Source: JAJRZX01 sp964407495
GTDB lineage: Bacteria; Desulfobacterota; GWC2-55-46; JADFVP01
Assembly (NCBI GenBank): GCA_964407495.1
Contig: CAYOVP010000005.1
Span: 1 to 64,000, forward strand
Length of the DNA: 64,000 nt
Reading direction: 5' to 3'
A program made the translations under genes and the position numbers. Shown here piece by piece: positions 1 through 8,574 of this stretch. Below the pieces are notes generated by a model. The model did not search any database and was not told where the DNA came from. It was given only the letters and a program-made list of their open reading frames with translations. The stretch's first letter is position 1; each line of letters begins with the position of its first letter.

Positions 1-506
1 TAATGGGCCTTGAGAAGAAGTACCTCGAACTCCTGGAGTACGCCTCCATGCTCCATGACATAGGAAAGATAGGCGTAAACGAACGCGTACTCAACAAGAG
101 GGGTCCGCTCAGCCCCGAAGAAAAGGAACACGTCAAGATACACCCCGAACTCGGCAAGAAGATACTCAAGGGCATACCCCTCATGGAGAGCGTTGCCGAG
201 ATAATTGTCTCGCACCATGAAAACTACGATGGAAGCGGGTATCCCCGCGGCCTGAAAGGAAAGGAGATACCCCTTGGTGCGAGGATCATCTCTGCCGCAG
301 ACCTCTACGACGCCATGAGCAATGACCGCCCCTACAGAAAGGGTATAGCGCAGGAACGAATAATAGATGAGATGAAACGCGTATCCGGCACTCAACTGGA
401 CCCCGAGATCGTCAGCATCTTTATCGACAACATGGATAGCATAGTGGGAGAGGCCGATGAACCGGGCGAGGACAGGACTTTCGAGAGGCTGAGGGTCTAT
501 GTTTAG
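1..506 (+). CDS. HD-GYP domain protein, 5'-truncated (probable cyclic-di-GMP phosphodiesterase)
   Basis: This is the C-terminal part of an HD-GYP phosphodiesterase, a family that hydrolyses cyclic di-GMP. The HDIGK metal-binding motif lies at residues 18-22 counted from the first in-frame ATG at base 3. It is followed by a second histidine pair (SHHENYDGSGYP) that carries the GYP signature, and by the AADLYDAMSNDRPYR segment typical of the family. The first visible Met is already inside the domain, so the true start lies before the window; an N-terminal receiver or sensor domain is likely but cannot be seen. The stop overlaps the start of the downstream histidine kinase by 8 bases, so the two are probably co-transcribed and translationally coupled. 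Confidence 0.85.
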   Translation, partial: MGLEKKYLELLEYASMLHDIGKIGVNERVLNKRGPLSPEEKEHVKIHPELGKKILKGIPLMESVAEIIVSHHENYDGSGYPRGLKGKEIPLGARIISAADLYDAMSNDRPYRKGIAQERIIDEMKRVSGTQLDPEIVSIFIDNMDSIVGEADEPGEDRTFERLRVYV

Positions 507-1656
507 GAACGAAGAAGCAAGGCCCATTCAGGACTGGAAGCAGGCCGTTGATATCGTAAAGACTGTCCGGGAACTCAACGGGATAAGCACCTACCTGCAG
601 ATGATACTCGACAACTCCAAGGCCCTCATCGTGACCACAGACCGCTCCGGGGCCATAGTGGAGTTCAACCGCGAGGGTGAGCGCCTTCTCGGATACTCAA
701 AACGCGAACTCTCCGGCAGGCCCGCTTCCGTACTCTTTGAGGATAAGTCGGAAAAGAACGACGTGCTACGCGAATGGATGAAAGGGGCCCGGCGTCAGGA
801 CTCTCTCACCAACCGCGAGGTTGTCCTCAAGTCCAAGACAGGAAGCCTCGTGTACATCAACCTCACAGTCTCTCGCATGGTCAATGACTCTGGCAGGGTA
901 ATAGGGGCCGTTGGCATCGGAAAGGACATCTCCGAGGAAAAACGCCTCCAGTTCAAACTCATGCAGGCCGAAAAACTCGTGGGTATCGGCACGCTGGCAA
1001 GCGGCATAGCCCATGAGATTAACAACCCCCTTGCAGGGGTACTGGGCATGGCAGAGGCCATAAGAGACGAGGAAGACCTTGCCACCATAAAGGAATACTG
1101 CGAGGACATCATCCGCTACGCCAAGAACGCGGCGAGCATTGTGCGCGAACTCTCCGACTACTCGCGGGCCGCAAACGAAGAGTCTGATACCATCTTTGAC
1201 CTCGCGGGTGTCATGGCACGGGCCCTCAAGATGGCGAGCCACTCCATCGCCGTTAGTCCCGTGGAAATCATAAGAGACTTTGGCGACGACTGCCATATCA
1301 CTGGCAATGAGGGCGAAATACAGCAGGTCTTCGTAAACCTCATCCTCAACGCAGTACAGGCCATGGAGGGAGCCGGCACACTCAGGCTCTCGTGCTACCG
1401 GGAGCGGGGCCGCGTAAAGGCCGTGGTCTCGGACACTGGCCCCGGTATACCACCAGAGTTCATAAACCACATATACGACCCCTTCTTTACTACAAAGCCA
1501 GTGGGCATAGGCACTGGCCTCGGGCTCTACGTAACATACCGCATCGTCTCACGGCACAAGGGCACCATAGACGTGGATACAGCGCCTGAAAGAGGTACTG
1601 CCTTTACCCTGAGTTTTCCAAGTCCTTCTGCAGAAGGCTTCTTGCAGGAATTATAA
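499..1656 (+). CDS. PAS-domain sensor histidine kinase (cytoplasmic)
   Basis: A soluble two-component sensor kinase of 385 residues. A PAS domain (about residues 32-150) is followed by a HisKA dimerisation domain with the phosphoacceptor in the H-box motif HEINNPLAG (His172). A HATPase_c domain follows, with N-box NLILNAVQAM, G1-box DTGPGIPP, F-box DPFFTTK and G2-box GTGLGLY. There is no transmembrane segment and no receiver domain, so the signal is probably cytoplasmic and the cognate regulator is encoded elsewhere. It overlaps the HD-GYP gene by 8 bases, which suggests a shared signalling role, perhaps control of c-di-GMP turnover. The PAS ligand cannot be told from sequence. Confidence 0.9.
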   Translation: MFRNEEARPIQDWKQAVDIVKTVRELNGISTYLQMILDNSKALIVTTDRSGAIVEFNREGERLLGYSKRELSGRPASVLFEDKSEKNDVLREWMKGARRQDSLTNREVVLKSKTGSLVYINLTVSRMVNDSGRVIGAVGIGKDISEEKRLQFKLMQAEKLVGIGTLASGIAHEINNPLAGVLGMAEAIRDEEDLATIKEYCEDIIRYAKNAASIVRELSDYSRAANEESDTIFDLAGVMARALKMASHSIAVSPVEIIRDFGDDCHITGNEGEIQQVFVNLILNAVQAMEGAGTLRLSCYRERGRVKAVVSDTGPGIPPEFINHIYDPFFTTKPVGIGTGLGLYVTYRIVSRHKGTIDVDTAPERGTAFTLSFPSPSAEGFLQEL

Positions 1657-1700
1657 AAGAACAGGACAAGACCAGGCAGGCGCAAAGATGATAGAAAAAC

Positions 1701-1732
1701 AGAAGGCCGCCCCGCTTTGGGGGCGGCCTTCT
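1701..1732. terminator. 13-bp perfect stem-loop between convergent genes
   Basis: A GC-rich inverted repeat (arms 1701-1713 and 1720-1732, 6-base loop) lies between the histidine kinase and the small membrane-protein gene on the opposite strand. On the minus strand the stem is followed by a short T-tract (rc of AAAAAC at 1695-1700), as in an intrinsic terminator. On the plus strand there is no T-tract. The rest of 1657-1970 holds nothing I can recognise. Confidence 0.7.
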
Positions 1733-1970
1733 GTACTCTCGACCCTTACGCACCTGCCATCAACTGCCCTACACCGGACCACGGAGAAGGGCAGGGCCCC
1801 TCAAGGTTGGAAGAGGCGGCGCCAACGCTCCCCCTGCCCTAAGAGAAGCAAGAGCGGCCATTAGGACGCCCTCTACGGGCAAGAGGACGGTTCAACGCCC
1901 GAGTACTCGGTTCTCTAATACAAGGGAGACCTCGCCCCGGACTTACCCCTAACCCATGCGCCAGGGCAGA

Positions 1971-2249
1971 CTATATGTCACCCACATCCCTTACAAAGAC
2001 ATAATGAAAGGGCTTCTGAAGAAGGACCTTGGCCGTGTCGTCAACAGAGTTGGTAATAATGGAATAGGGAAGCGTTGCCACGAAGATGCCGAGCCCTGCG
2101 GCCATCATACCCAACCCGGCGGGCCGTAGTATGGCCAGGTCGAGGAGTATGCCGACGTCCGAAGGCTCTTCGTGATGCTCCAGGGCAAATGAGGCCGTAC
2201 TGCTCATGAGGACGGCTAAAAAACAGAAGGCAACCAGTATCTTCTTCAT
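1971..2249 (-). CDS. Small exported/membrane protein, unknown function
   Basis: A 92-residue protein with an N-terminal signal peptide or membrane anchor (MKKILVAFCFLAVLMSSTASFA) and a second hydrophobic stretch (about residues 40-62, LRPAGLGMMAAGLGIFVATL). It ends in a short conserved-looking tail rich in aromatic residues (FHYVFVRDVGDI). Small two-segment proteins of this pattern are common next to envelope genes in Proteobacteria, but I cannot name a function. A strong ribosome-binding site (GGAGGAGGAG) lies 4-13 bases before the ATG and supports this start. The gene stands alone, with terminator-like hairpin 1701-1732 downstream. Confidence 0.65.
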   Translation of the reverse strand: MKKILVAFCFLAVLMSSTASFALEHHEEPSDVGILLDLAILRPAGLGMMAAGLGIFVATLPYSIITNSVDDTAKVLLQKPFHYVFVRDVGDI

Positions 2250-2567
2250 ACTCTCCTCCTCCTTCCATGAAAATGAGGCCTATAGACAAGGCCCCTGGCG
2301 GGCTCTATTTCTCAACCCCTTGACAACCCATCGTTGAAGAAGCGGGGATAGGTAAAATCCCGGACCTTCAGCACCTTGCATCTTCAAGTATATATAACTG
2401 CCGAGTGGGCCGCCCCGGTTCCGGCGGGTTGTAAATCCAGGTCAATCGGTCTATACGCAGAGCCATCTCCCCTCTTGTAAAGCCTCCCCCCCCTCGCCCC
2501 CCCGCAGGTCCGCCGTTGAATCGGCCATCCCCCTGAGTATACCCATTCTCAGAAGAAAATCACAGCC
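2250..2567. other. Intergenic region, no gene seen
   Basis: About 320 bases between two minus-strand genes. It contains a short TA-rich stretch (near 2387-2397) and a C-rich stretch (2480-2505), but no convincing promoter, hairpin or open frame with a ribosome-binding site. Confidence 0.4.
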
Positions 2568-3401
2568 TTATTTTGCCCCCCACTCCATACTCCGCGCCCT
2601 TACCCGTCTGTTTACGAGGTCGCGGAAGGCCGGGTGATAGGGGCCTGCCACAATGCTCTCTCTCAGTTCCTCTGTACTCTGAAGCCCCATGCGGATTATC
2701 CTTATGCCCGCCTTGTCGAAGAGTTCCGCCATCTCTGCGCAGAGTTCTGTCATCTCATCCATTGTCCAGGGCCTGTACTCGCCAAGTATGTACATCCTCT
2801 CAAGGGGCGTACCCTTCATGACGACTGTCGGGTATATACGGACAAAATCTGGCCCAAGGTCTATGACCGAGCGTGCCGTGCGGAGCGCCCTGACGGCGTT
2901 GTCACCAGGTAGACCCGGCATGAGTTGAACCCCGGCGCCGAGCCCGGCCCTCTTCAGCGTAAGCATAGCACGCACCGTGTCCTCTGCGCTGTGACCTCTG
3001 TTGCATAATCTGAGGACCTCGTCGTCCATGGACTGTGCCCCCAGTTCTACGGTTGCCACCCCTCGGTCCTTCAGAAACTCTACCTTTCGTCTGTCAAGGC
3101 AGTCCGGCCTCGTAGATACCCTGATGCCATTGATACGGCCATCGCGCAAAAAAGGGCCTACCGGCCCGAGGCAGGCCTCCTGCTCGGCCAGGTCCATGGC
3201 TGTGAAGGTACCGCCGTAAAAGGCAACCTCTCTGGTTCCGCCACCGCTCCATGTTCCAAGACAGGTCTCCACTCTCTCTCTTATCTCCTCCGGGGCAGGT
3301 ATGCCAACGGCCCCTGTCACTGCCTTCTGGTCGCAGAAGACGCAGATACTGGGGCACCCCCTGAAGGGGATGAAGAATGGGATTATGAGGTGCCTGCTCA
3401 T
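2568..3401 (-). CDS. Elp3-like radical SAM protein without GNAT domain
   Basis: A 277-residue radical SAM enzyme. The [4Fe-4S]-SAM binding cysteines are in CPSICVFC (C-x3-C-x2-C) near residue 16, within the IPFFIPFRGCP context typical of the Elp3-like/oxygen-independent coproporphyrinogen-oxidase-like branch. Motifs AFYGGTFT and VELGAQSMDDEVL are also typical. Unlike true Elp3 it has no C-terminal acetyltransferase domain. Genes of this subfamily are often found next to rnc in other bacteria, but their substrate is not established; tRNA modification is a reasonable guess given the neighbours mnmA and mtaB. The start overlaps the rnc stop in an ATGA, which fixes the start and puts it last in a four-gene operon. 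Confidence 0.8.
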   Translation of the reverse strand: MSRHLIIPFFIPFRGCPSICVFCDQKAVTGAVGIPAPEEIRERVETCLGTWSGGGTREVAFYGGTFTAMDLAEQEACLGPVGPFLRDGRINGIRVSTRPDCLDRRKVEFLKDRGVATVELGAQSMDDEVLRLCNRGHSAEDTVRAMLTLKRAGLGAGVQLMPGLPGDNAVRALRTARSVIDLGPDFVRIYPTVVMKGTPLERMYILGEYRPWTMDEMTELCAEMAELFDKAGIRIIRMGLQSTEELRESIVAGPYHPAFRDLVNRRVRARSMEWGAK

Positions 3402-4171
3402 GGGGCCTCCTCTTCCTGCCTCCCCTTCTCAGGTTCATTCCTCCGGAGCCTTTCCATGGCCTCTCTTGCCGCGGCCTGTTCGGCCTCTTTCTTGCTTGCC
3501 CCCCTTCCCCGGCCAATGACACGGCCCTTTATGGAGACCTCCACTGTATAGGTCCTCCTGTGGGGCGGACCACTGGTATCCTCAAGCGTATATTGGGGCG
3601 GCTCTTTAAAGAGGCGCTGAGTGAGTTCCTGGAGTTCGGGCTTGAAGTCAAAGTACCCGGGCTCCTCCGCCGCCTCTTCCAGGAGGGGCCCGAAGAGGTC
3701 CTCTACCCTTGCAAGGAGGGCATCAAAGCCTTCCTCCATGTACCTGCCTCCAAGGTATGCCTCGAAGAGCCCGGCAAGGACTCTCTCGTTCGATGCACCA
3801 CCAGAAGCGGCCATGCCCCTGCCCATGAGTATATACCCGCCAAGGCCGAGGTCACGGGCAAGGCCGGCAAGAACGCGCCTGTTCACGAGACGGGCACGTA
3901 TCAGGGTGAGCCCGCCTTCGGGCGTTGAGGTAAACTCCCTGAAGAGTATGTGGCTTATGGCCGCACCGAGGACGGCGTCGCCGAGAAACTCGAGCCTCTC
4001 GTTCGAAGAGAACTCCCCGGGCCCGCCTGGGGCCTCGTTCAGGAAGGAACTGTGCGTAAAGACCTCGCGAAGGAGAGCCATGTCCCTGAAGGGAGGGTCG
4101 AGACTGGCATTGAACTTCTCGAGCCTCCTCATGTAATCTCCCATGGAGTCGACCAAGCATCTCTCTCTCAT
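3398..4171 (-). CDS. rnc: Ribonuclease III
   Basis: Double-stranded RNA endonuclease for rRNA and mRNA processing. The catalytic domain carries the signature NERLEFLGDAVL, and the C-terminal double-stranded-RNA-binding domain ends in GASKKEAEQAAAREAMERL. I start at the ATG overlapping the mtaB stop (ATGA, 4168-4171), giving 257 residues; an ATG 36 bases upstream would overlap mtaB more. One residue is odd. In the second catalytic motif (RVLAGLFEAYLGG) the position equivalent to the metal-binding Asp114 of the E. coli enzyme is Gly, while the partner Glu117 is kept. Other acidic residues of the active site (equivalents of E38, E41, D45, E65) are present. Confidence 0.9.
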   Translation of the reverse strand: MRERCLVDSMGDYMRRLEKFNASLDPPFRDMALLREVFTHSSFLNEAPGGPGEFSSNERLEFLGDAVLGAAISHILFREFTSTPEGGLTLIRARLVNRRVLAGLARDLGLGGYILMGRGMAASGGASNERVLAGLFEAYLGGRYMEEGFDALLARVEDLFGPLLEEAAEEPGYFDFKPELQELTQRLFKEPPQYTLEDTSGPPHRRTYTVEVSIKGRVIGRGRGASKKEAEQAAAREAMERLRRNEPEKGRQEEEAP

Positions 4172-5562
4172 AACGTCCCCCCTGTCCCCTGCGCCAGTGC
4201 CTCGCAAGGTGCCTCAGGGCCGGGCCCCTTCGAGGGGCTCAACGCGACGTATAGCCCACGGGAAGTGAGAGGCCCGCCAAGGACCAAGGTGGTAATCTCG
4301 CCAGTAGGCAGATTAAGGCCCGGCCTCACGAGTACGGGTATGTAGTTACGCGTCTTGCCCCGGAGTTGACCAGGCTCGGCATAGCGCCCTGCCTCCACAA
4401 TCACCTCGGCCTCGCTCCCAACGAACCTCTCGTAAAAGGCCCTTTTCTTCTCTTCGCCAAGGGCGCGAAGCATGGCAGAGCGCTCCTTGATGACTGGCCC
4501 AGGTACCCTTGCGGACATCTCCGAGGCAAGTGTGCCACGGCGCGGGGAGAAGGGAAAGACATGCAGGTAGGCCACTGGCAGGTCTTCGAGGAGGCGGTAC
4601 GTTCTGTTGAACTCTGCCTCGCCCTCGCCGGGAAAACCTGCTATCACGTCAACGCCTATGGATATGTCCGCCACCGCCTCGGTGAGGGTGAGCACCTTCT
4701 CACGAAAGAGGTCCGCACCGTGCGTCCTTCTCATGGCCCGGAGTATGCCGTCGTCACCACTCTGCAGGGCGAGGTGCAGATGGTTGCAGATGGAGCGGCT
4801 CTCCTTGAGGATATCAACAAGTTCGTCTGTCACCTCGTCCGGGTCGAGGGAACTTATCCTGAACCTGCAGGGAAGGGCCTCTTTATCGAGGAGACGAAGG
4901 AGCGAGGGAAGGCTCTCGCGGGGTTCAAGGTCCCTGCCCCAGGCCCCCAGGTGTATGCCCGTGAGGATTATCTCCCTGAACCCCCTTGCTGCCAGGTCCC
5001 GCACCTCGGCAAGTATCTTGTCCGGCCCCAGGGAGCGCGAGGCCCCCCTGGCCCGGGGGATTATACAGTACGAGCAGTGCCTGTCACAGCCGTCCTGGAT
5101 CTTGAGATTCATGCGCGTCCTGCCCGAGGCCGAGTCCGTGCGCAGCGACCACGGAACGCCCTCTCCCGCGGGCCCCCTTACCACCACGGGCCGGCCCTTG
5201 CGCCGGCCTCTCTCGAGATACTCCATGACCTCGGCCTTGGCCCTGTTCCCGAGGATATAATCGGCCTCCTCCACTCCCTGGAGTTCCTCTGCCGAGACCT
5301 CGGCATAACAGCCGGTGACAATGATAACGGCCTCTGGGCTCCTCCGCCGTGCCCTGCGTATGAGTTGGCGCGACTGGGCGTCCGAACTCGCCGTCACAGT
5401 GCAGGTATTTATGATGCAGACGTCGGCCGGCCCAGGGAAAGGGACCTCGCGAAGCCCCCTTGTAGAGAGAAGCCCCTCTTCCATGGCCGCGGTATCGTAC
5501 TGGTTGGCCTTGCACCCAAGGGTGGTGATACAGAAAGTCCTCGCCTCACCTCTCTGGCTCAT
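4168..5562 (-). CDS. mtaB: tRNA (t6A37) methylthiotransferase MtaB
   Basis: Radical SAM methylthiotransferase that converts t6A37 to ms2t6A37 in tRNAs reading ANN codons. The N-terminal MTTase domain starts with FCITTLGCKANQYDT, whose TLGCKxNQYD form is characteristic of MtaB rather than MiaB. The radical SAM cluster cysteines are in CDRHCSYCIIPRARG, and a C-terminal TRAM-like region (about 385-445) follows. It is 464 residues long, slightly longer than usual because of a Pro/Gly-rich C-terminal tail. It overlaps mnmA upstream and rnc downstream by 4 bases each, so the operon groups tRNA thiolation and methylthiolation enzymes. Confidence 0.93.
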   Translation of the reverse strand: MSQRGEARTFCITTLGCKANQYDTAAMEEGLLSTRGLREVPFPGPADVCIINTCTVTASSDAQSRQLIRRARRRSPEAVIIVTGCYAEVSAEELQGVEEADYILGNRAKAEVMEYLERGRRKGRPVVVRGPAGEGVPWSLRTDSASGRTRMNLKIQDGCDRHCSYCIIPRARGASRSLGPDKILAEVRDLAARGFREIILTGIHLGAWGRDLEPRESLPSLLRLLDKEALPCRFRISSLDPDEVTDELVDILKESRSICNHLHLALQSGDDGILRAMRRTHGADLFREKVLTLTEAVADISIGVDVIAGFPGEGEAEFNRTYRLLEDLPVAYLHVFPFSPRRGTLASEMSARVPGPVIKERSAMLRALGEEKKRAFYERFVGSEAEVIVEAGRYAEPGQLRGKTRNYIPVLVRPGLNLPTGEITTLVLGGPLTSRGLYVALSPSKGPGPEAPCEALAQGTGGTL

Positions 5563-6806
5563 CTCAGGGCCTCCTCTATCCAGGCCCCGCCGACCACCAC
5601 GTCGTCCCTGTAGAAGACAACCGCCTGACCAGGGGTAATGGACTTCTGCGCGCTCTCGAACCTCACCCTTACCCTGCCGCCTGGTTCCGGCTCTGCGAGA
5701 CAGGGAGCAGGCAGTGAGCGGTATCGTATGCGCGCGCCGAGGCCCGGCCCGAGGAGGTCGTCTGGCGCGGCCCCTCCGGTAAGTACGAGCCCCGAGGCGA
5801 TGAGCCCGCGGGCGTAGAGGGCCTCTTCTGGGCCCACAACGAGGCGTCTATTCTCCCTATCCATATCGATGACGTAAAAAGGACCGCCAGAGAGGCCAAG
5901 ACCCCGTCTCTGGCCTATGGTGTAGTTGAAGAGCCCTCTGTGCTCACCAAGGACATTACCGTCCAGATCCGTTATCGGGCCTGGCACGGCTTGGGACGGC
6001 ATTGCTGAGGATGGGCCCGAAGAGCCCCCTGTCTCCAAAGGGGCCTCACGGGAGCGCCGAGCACCGAGGCCCGCCTCTGCAACTATGAAATCCCTGTACG
6101 AGCCGCCCTCGACAAAACATATCTCCTGGCTCTCCTTCTTGTCATGGATGGGGAGCCCCAGAGTACGGGCGATGCTACGGACCTCGTCCTTTGTCATCGT
6201 GCCCACGGGGAATAAGGTCGAGCGCATCTGGGCCTCTGTCATGGTAAAGAGAAAGTAACTCTGGTCCTTGGACGGGTCTAGGCCGCGAAGAAGGCGGGGG
6301 CCATCGCCGCTGTAGTCAATGCGGGCATAGTGGCCCGTGGCGAGATAGCCGGCCCCAAGGGCCCGGGCCTTTGTCATGAGGACCTCGAACTTCAGGACCT
6401 CGTTACACTTTATGCATGGGTTCGGCGTCCTTGCGTCAAGGTAGGCCGTAGTGAAGTAATCCACCACCTCGCGCCTGAAGGTCTCCTCCATGTTGAGGAC
6501 ATAGTAGGGCACGCCAAGGGAGTCGGCCACGCGGCGCGCATCGCCAAGGTCTTCGAGAGAGCAACAACCACCCACCACGTCCCCAGAGGGGCCGTCTTCC
6601 GGTGAGTAGTCCCAGAGGTGCATGGAGACGCCTATGCAGTCATATCCCTGCTCCTTGAGAACGGCAAGGGCAACGGACGAGTCCACGCCGCCGCTCATGG
6701 CAACCACCACTCTATCTCTTACGCCTGCTCCCAAACTACTGCCTGTCCTCGCTTGTCTCGGTTCTTCATCTCCTGTGCGGCTACGCAAACAGTGCGTCTT
6801 CGCCAA
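5559..6806 (-). CDS. mnmA: tRNA-specific 2-thiouridylase MnmA
   Basis: ATP-dependent enzyme for 2-thiolation of U34 in tRNA Lys, Glu and Gln. The PP-loop motif SGGVDSSVAL lies at residues about 39-48. The first catalytic cysteine is in NPCIKCNEVLKF, the second in SQEICFVEGG; ATGHYARID and KDQSYFLF are also family hallmarks. It is 415 residues long, about 40-50 longer than usual. The extra length comes from a basic N-terminal extension and a Gly/Ser/Pro-rich insert of roughly 25 residues just after the second catalytic cysteine region. The start may therefore be somewhat later than shown. It lies directly downstream of iscU, across a terminator, which fits its use of sulfur supplied by IscS. 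Confidence 0.92.
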   Translation of the reverse strand: MAKTHCLRSRTGDEEPRQARTGSSLGAGVRDRVVVAMSGGVDSSVALAVLKEQGYDCIGVSMHLWDYSPEDGPSGDVVGGCCSLEDLGDARRVADSLGVPYYVLNMEETFRREVVDYFTTAYLDARTPNPCIKCNEVLKFEVLMTKARALGAGYLATGHYARIDYSGDGPRLLRGLDPSKDQSYFLFTMTEAQMRSTLFPVGTMTKDEVRSIARTLGLPIHDKKESQEICFVEGGSYRDFIVAEAGLGARRSREAPLETGGSSGPSSAMPSQAVPGPITDLDGNVLGEHRGLFNYTIGQRRGLGLSGGPFYVIDMDRENRRLVVGPEEALYARGLIASGLVLTGGAAPDDLLGPGLGARIRYRSLPAPCLAEPEPGGRVRVRFESAQKSITPGQAVVFYRDDVVVGGAWIEEALR

Positions 6807-6850
6807 GTCCTTGCCCTCATATTATATAAGAAGGCGGGGTCATTGGATAG

Positions 6851-6892
6851 AAATAAAAAACAGGACACAGAACCATCAGGGGTCTGTGTCCC
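6851..6892 (-). terminator. Intrinsic terminator of the isc operon
   Basis: On the minus strand a 9-bp stem (6883-6891 pairing with 6863-6871) is followed by a run of T (complement of the A-rich 6851-6860). It sits 30 bases after the iscU stop and before mnmA, so it would end iscR-iscS-iscU transcription. Confidence 0.8.
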
Positions 6893-6920
6893 GAATCCTG
6901 CCTGTACGCTTGTCCTGCCC

Positions 6921-7301
6921 TTACTCTTCTTCGCCCGAGTGCTTCTTCTTGTAGTCCTCTATGGCGGCGTGCAGGGCATCGGCGGCAAGGTTGGAGCAGT
7001 GCATCTTCACTGGCGGGAGTCCGTCAAGGGCCTCAGCCACTGTATCGTTGGAGATGCTCTCTGCCTCGTCGAGTTTCTTGCCCTTTACGAGTTCCGTAAC
7101 CATGGAACTCGTGGCAATGGCCGCGCCGCACCCAAAGGTCTTGAACTTGACGTCCGTTATCTTGTCACCCTCGACCTTTATGGTGAGTTTCATTATATCG
7201 CCGCAGGCCGGGTTGCCCACAGTGCCCTCGCCGCTGGGGTCTTCTATCTCACCCACATTGCGCGGGTTTGTAAAGTGGTCCATAACCTTTTCACTGTACA
7301 T
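6921..7301 (-). CDS. iscU: Fe-S cluster assembly scaffold IscU/NifU-like
   Basis: Scaffold on which [2Fe-2S] and [4Fe-4S] clusters are built from IscS-derived sulfur before transfer to target proteins. All three ligand cysteines are present: NPACGD (near residue 33), TFGCGAAIA (near 58) and MHCSNLAADAL (near 101). The length of 126 residues fits the IscU/NifU N-terminal domain alone, with no NifU C-terminal domain. The C-terminus is charged (KKKHSGEEE). It is the last gene of the iscR-iscS-iscU operon, 37 bases after iscS. There is no iscA, hscA, hscB or fdx in the window. Confidence 0.93.
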   Translation of the reverse strand: MYSEKVMDHFTNPRNVGEIEDPSGEGTVGNPACGDIMKLTIKVEGDKITDVKFKTFGCGAAIATSSMVTELVKGKKLDEAESISNDTVAEALDGLPPVKMHCSNLAADALHAAIEDYKKKHSGEEE

Positions 7302-7338
7302 GCCTGGTATCTCCTTAAGAAGGTTTTTCTTTGTGTTC

Positions 7339-8511
7339 CTATGACTTTGTTCCTGCGTAAAGCGGGCTCATGCTCCTCATGCGTTCGACGATGGGGGGCA
7401 TGATCTCTATTATATAGTCTATCTCTTCTTCTGTGTTGTGTCTACCGAGGCTGAACCTCACGGAGCCGTGGCTCATCTCGTGCGAGAGGCTCATGGCAAG
7501 GAGGACATGGCTCGCCTCGAGGCTTCCGGAGGTGCAGGCCGAGCCGCTCGATGCCGCAACCCCCATCATGTCGAGGTTCAGAAGGAGGGACTCGCCCTCC
7601 ACGTACTCGAAACTGATATTGGCCGTGTTGGGGAGCCTTGCCTCCGGGTCGCCGTTCACCTTGATATCGGGTATCTTCTCCATGAGGCCCTTTTCGAGCC
7701 TGTCGCGAAGGGCCTTCATCCTTGCAACAGACTCTTCCATGTGTTCTGCCGAGAGTTCACAGGCCTTTCCGAGACCCACGAGGCCGGCAACGTTCTCCGT
7801 GCCGCCGCGGCGGTTGCGTTCCTGGTGGCCGCCATGAAGAAGGGGCACGAGACGCACGCCGCGCCTCACATACAAGGCGCCCGTACCCTTTGGCCCGTAG
7901 AGTTTGTGTCCCGAGAGGGTGAGGAGGTCCACCCCAAGGTCCTTCACGTCTATGGGTATCTTTCCCACGGCCTGCACTGCATCTGTATGGAACGTGACGC
8001 CCCTCTCCCTCGCTATCTTTGCTATCTCCTTTATGGGAAAGATGACGCCTGTCTCGTTATTGGCATACATTATCGTAATCAGGATGGTCTCCGGCCTTAT
8101 GGCAGAGCGCAGTTCCTCGAGGTCGAGCCTTCCCATGGAATCGACCTTGAGGTACGTTACCTCGAACCCCTCTTTTTCCATGTACTTGCAGGTGTTCAGC
8201 ACCGCCGGGTGCTCCACCACGGTTGTGATGATGTGGTTACCCTTGTTTTTTCTTGCAAAGGCCGCGCCCTTTATGGCGTGGTTGTCGCCCTCTGTGCCCG
8301 TGGAGTTGAATACTATCTCCAGGGGCGCGGCGTTGATGAGGGAGGCCACGCGCTCCCTTGCCTTTTCGAGAGCGGCCTTGGGCCCTCTTGCGGCCCAGTG
8401 TACGCTCGAGGGGTTCCCCCAGTCGTCGCGTAAAAAAGGCAGCATCTCATCGAGTACAGCCGGGTCCAGCGGGGTCGTTGCGTTATGGTCTACATATATC
8501 TTTCTCTTCAA
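7339..8511 (-). CDS. iscS: Cysteine desulfurase IscS/NifS
   Basis: PLP-dependent enzyme that removes sulfur from cysteine and passes a persulfide to IscU and, probably, MnmA. The N-terminus YVDHNATTPLDPAVLDEM, the PLP lysine in LSGHKLYGPKG, and the mobile catalytic cysteine loop SSGSACTSGSLEASHVL identify a group I desulfurase. At 390 residues it is of usual length. The AAGTEGDNHA-equivalent reads STGTEGDNHA. It is between iscR (63 bases upstream) and iscU (37 bases downstream). Confidence 0.94.
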   Translation of the reverse strand: MKRKIYVDHNATTPLDPAVLDEMLPFLRDDWGNPSSVHWAARGPKAALEKARERVASLINAAPLEIVFNSTGTEGDNHAIKGAAFARKNKGNHIITTVVEHPAVLNTCKYMEKEGFEVTYLKVDSMGRLDLEELRSAIRPETILITIMYANNETGVIFPIKEIAKIARERGVTFHTDAVQAVGKIPIDVKDLGVDLLTLSGHKLYGPKGTGALYVRRGVRLVPLLHGGHQERNRRGGTENVAGLVGLGKACELSAEHMEESVARMKALRDRLEKGLMEKIPDIKVNGDPEARLPNTANISFEYVEGESLLLNLDMMGVAASSGSACTSGSLEASHVLLAMSLSHEMSHGSVRFSLGRHNTEEEIDYIIEIMPPIVERMRSMSPLYAGTKS

Positions 8512-8574
8512 GTCTGTAAAGACCTCCTTTCAGCGTCCAGTCTCTCTTTGGTAAAGGTGCCTGCCCAAGGGCCC

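Noticed and set aside
4366..5613. Long open frame on the plus strand opposite mtaB
   Set aside because: It is antisense to a well-identified gene, has no ribosome site or recognisable domain, and such frames are common in GC-rich DNA.
7438..8433. 331-codon plus-strand frame opposite iscS
   Set aside because: Antisense to a strongly conserved desulfurase, without start signals.
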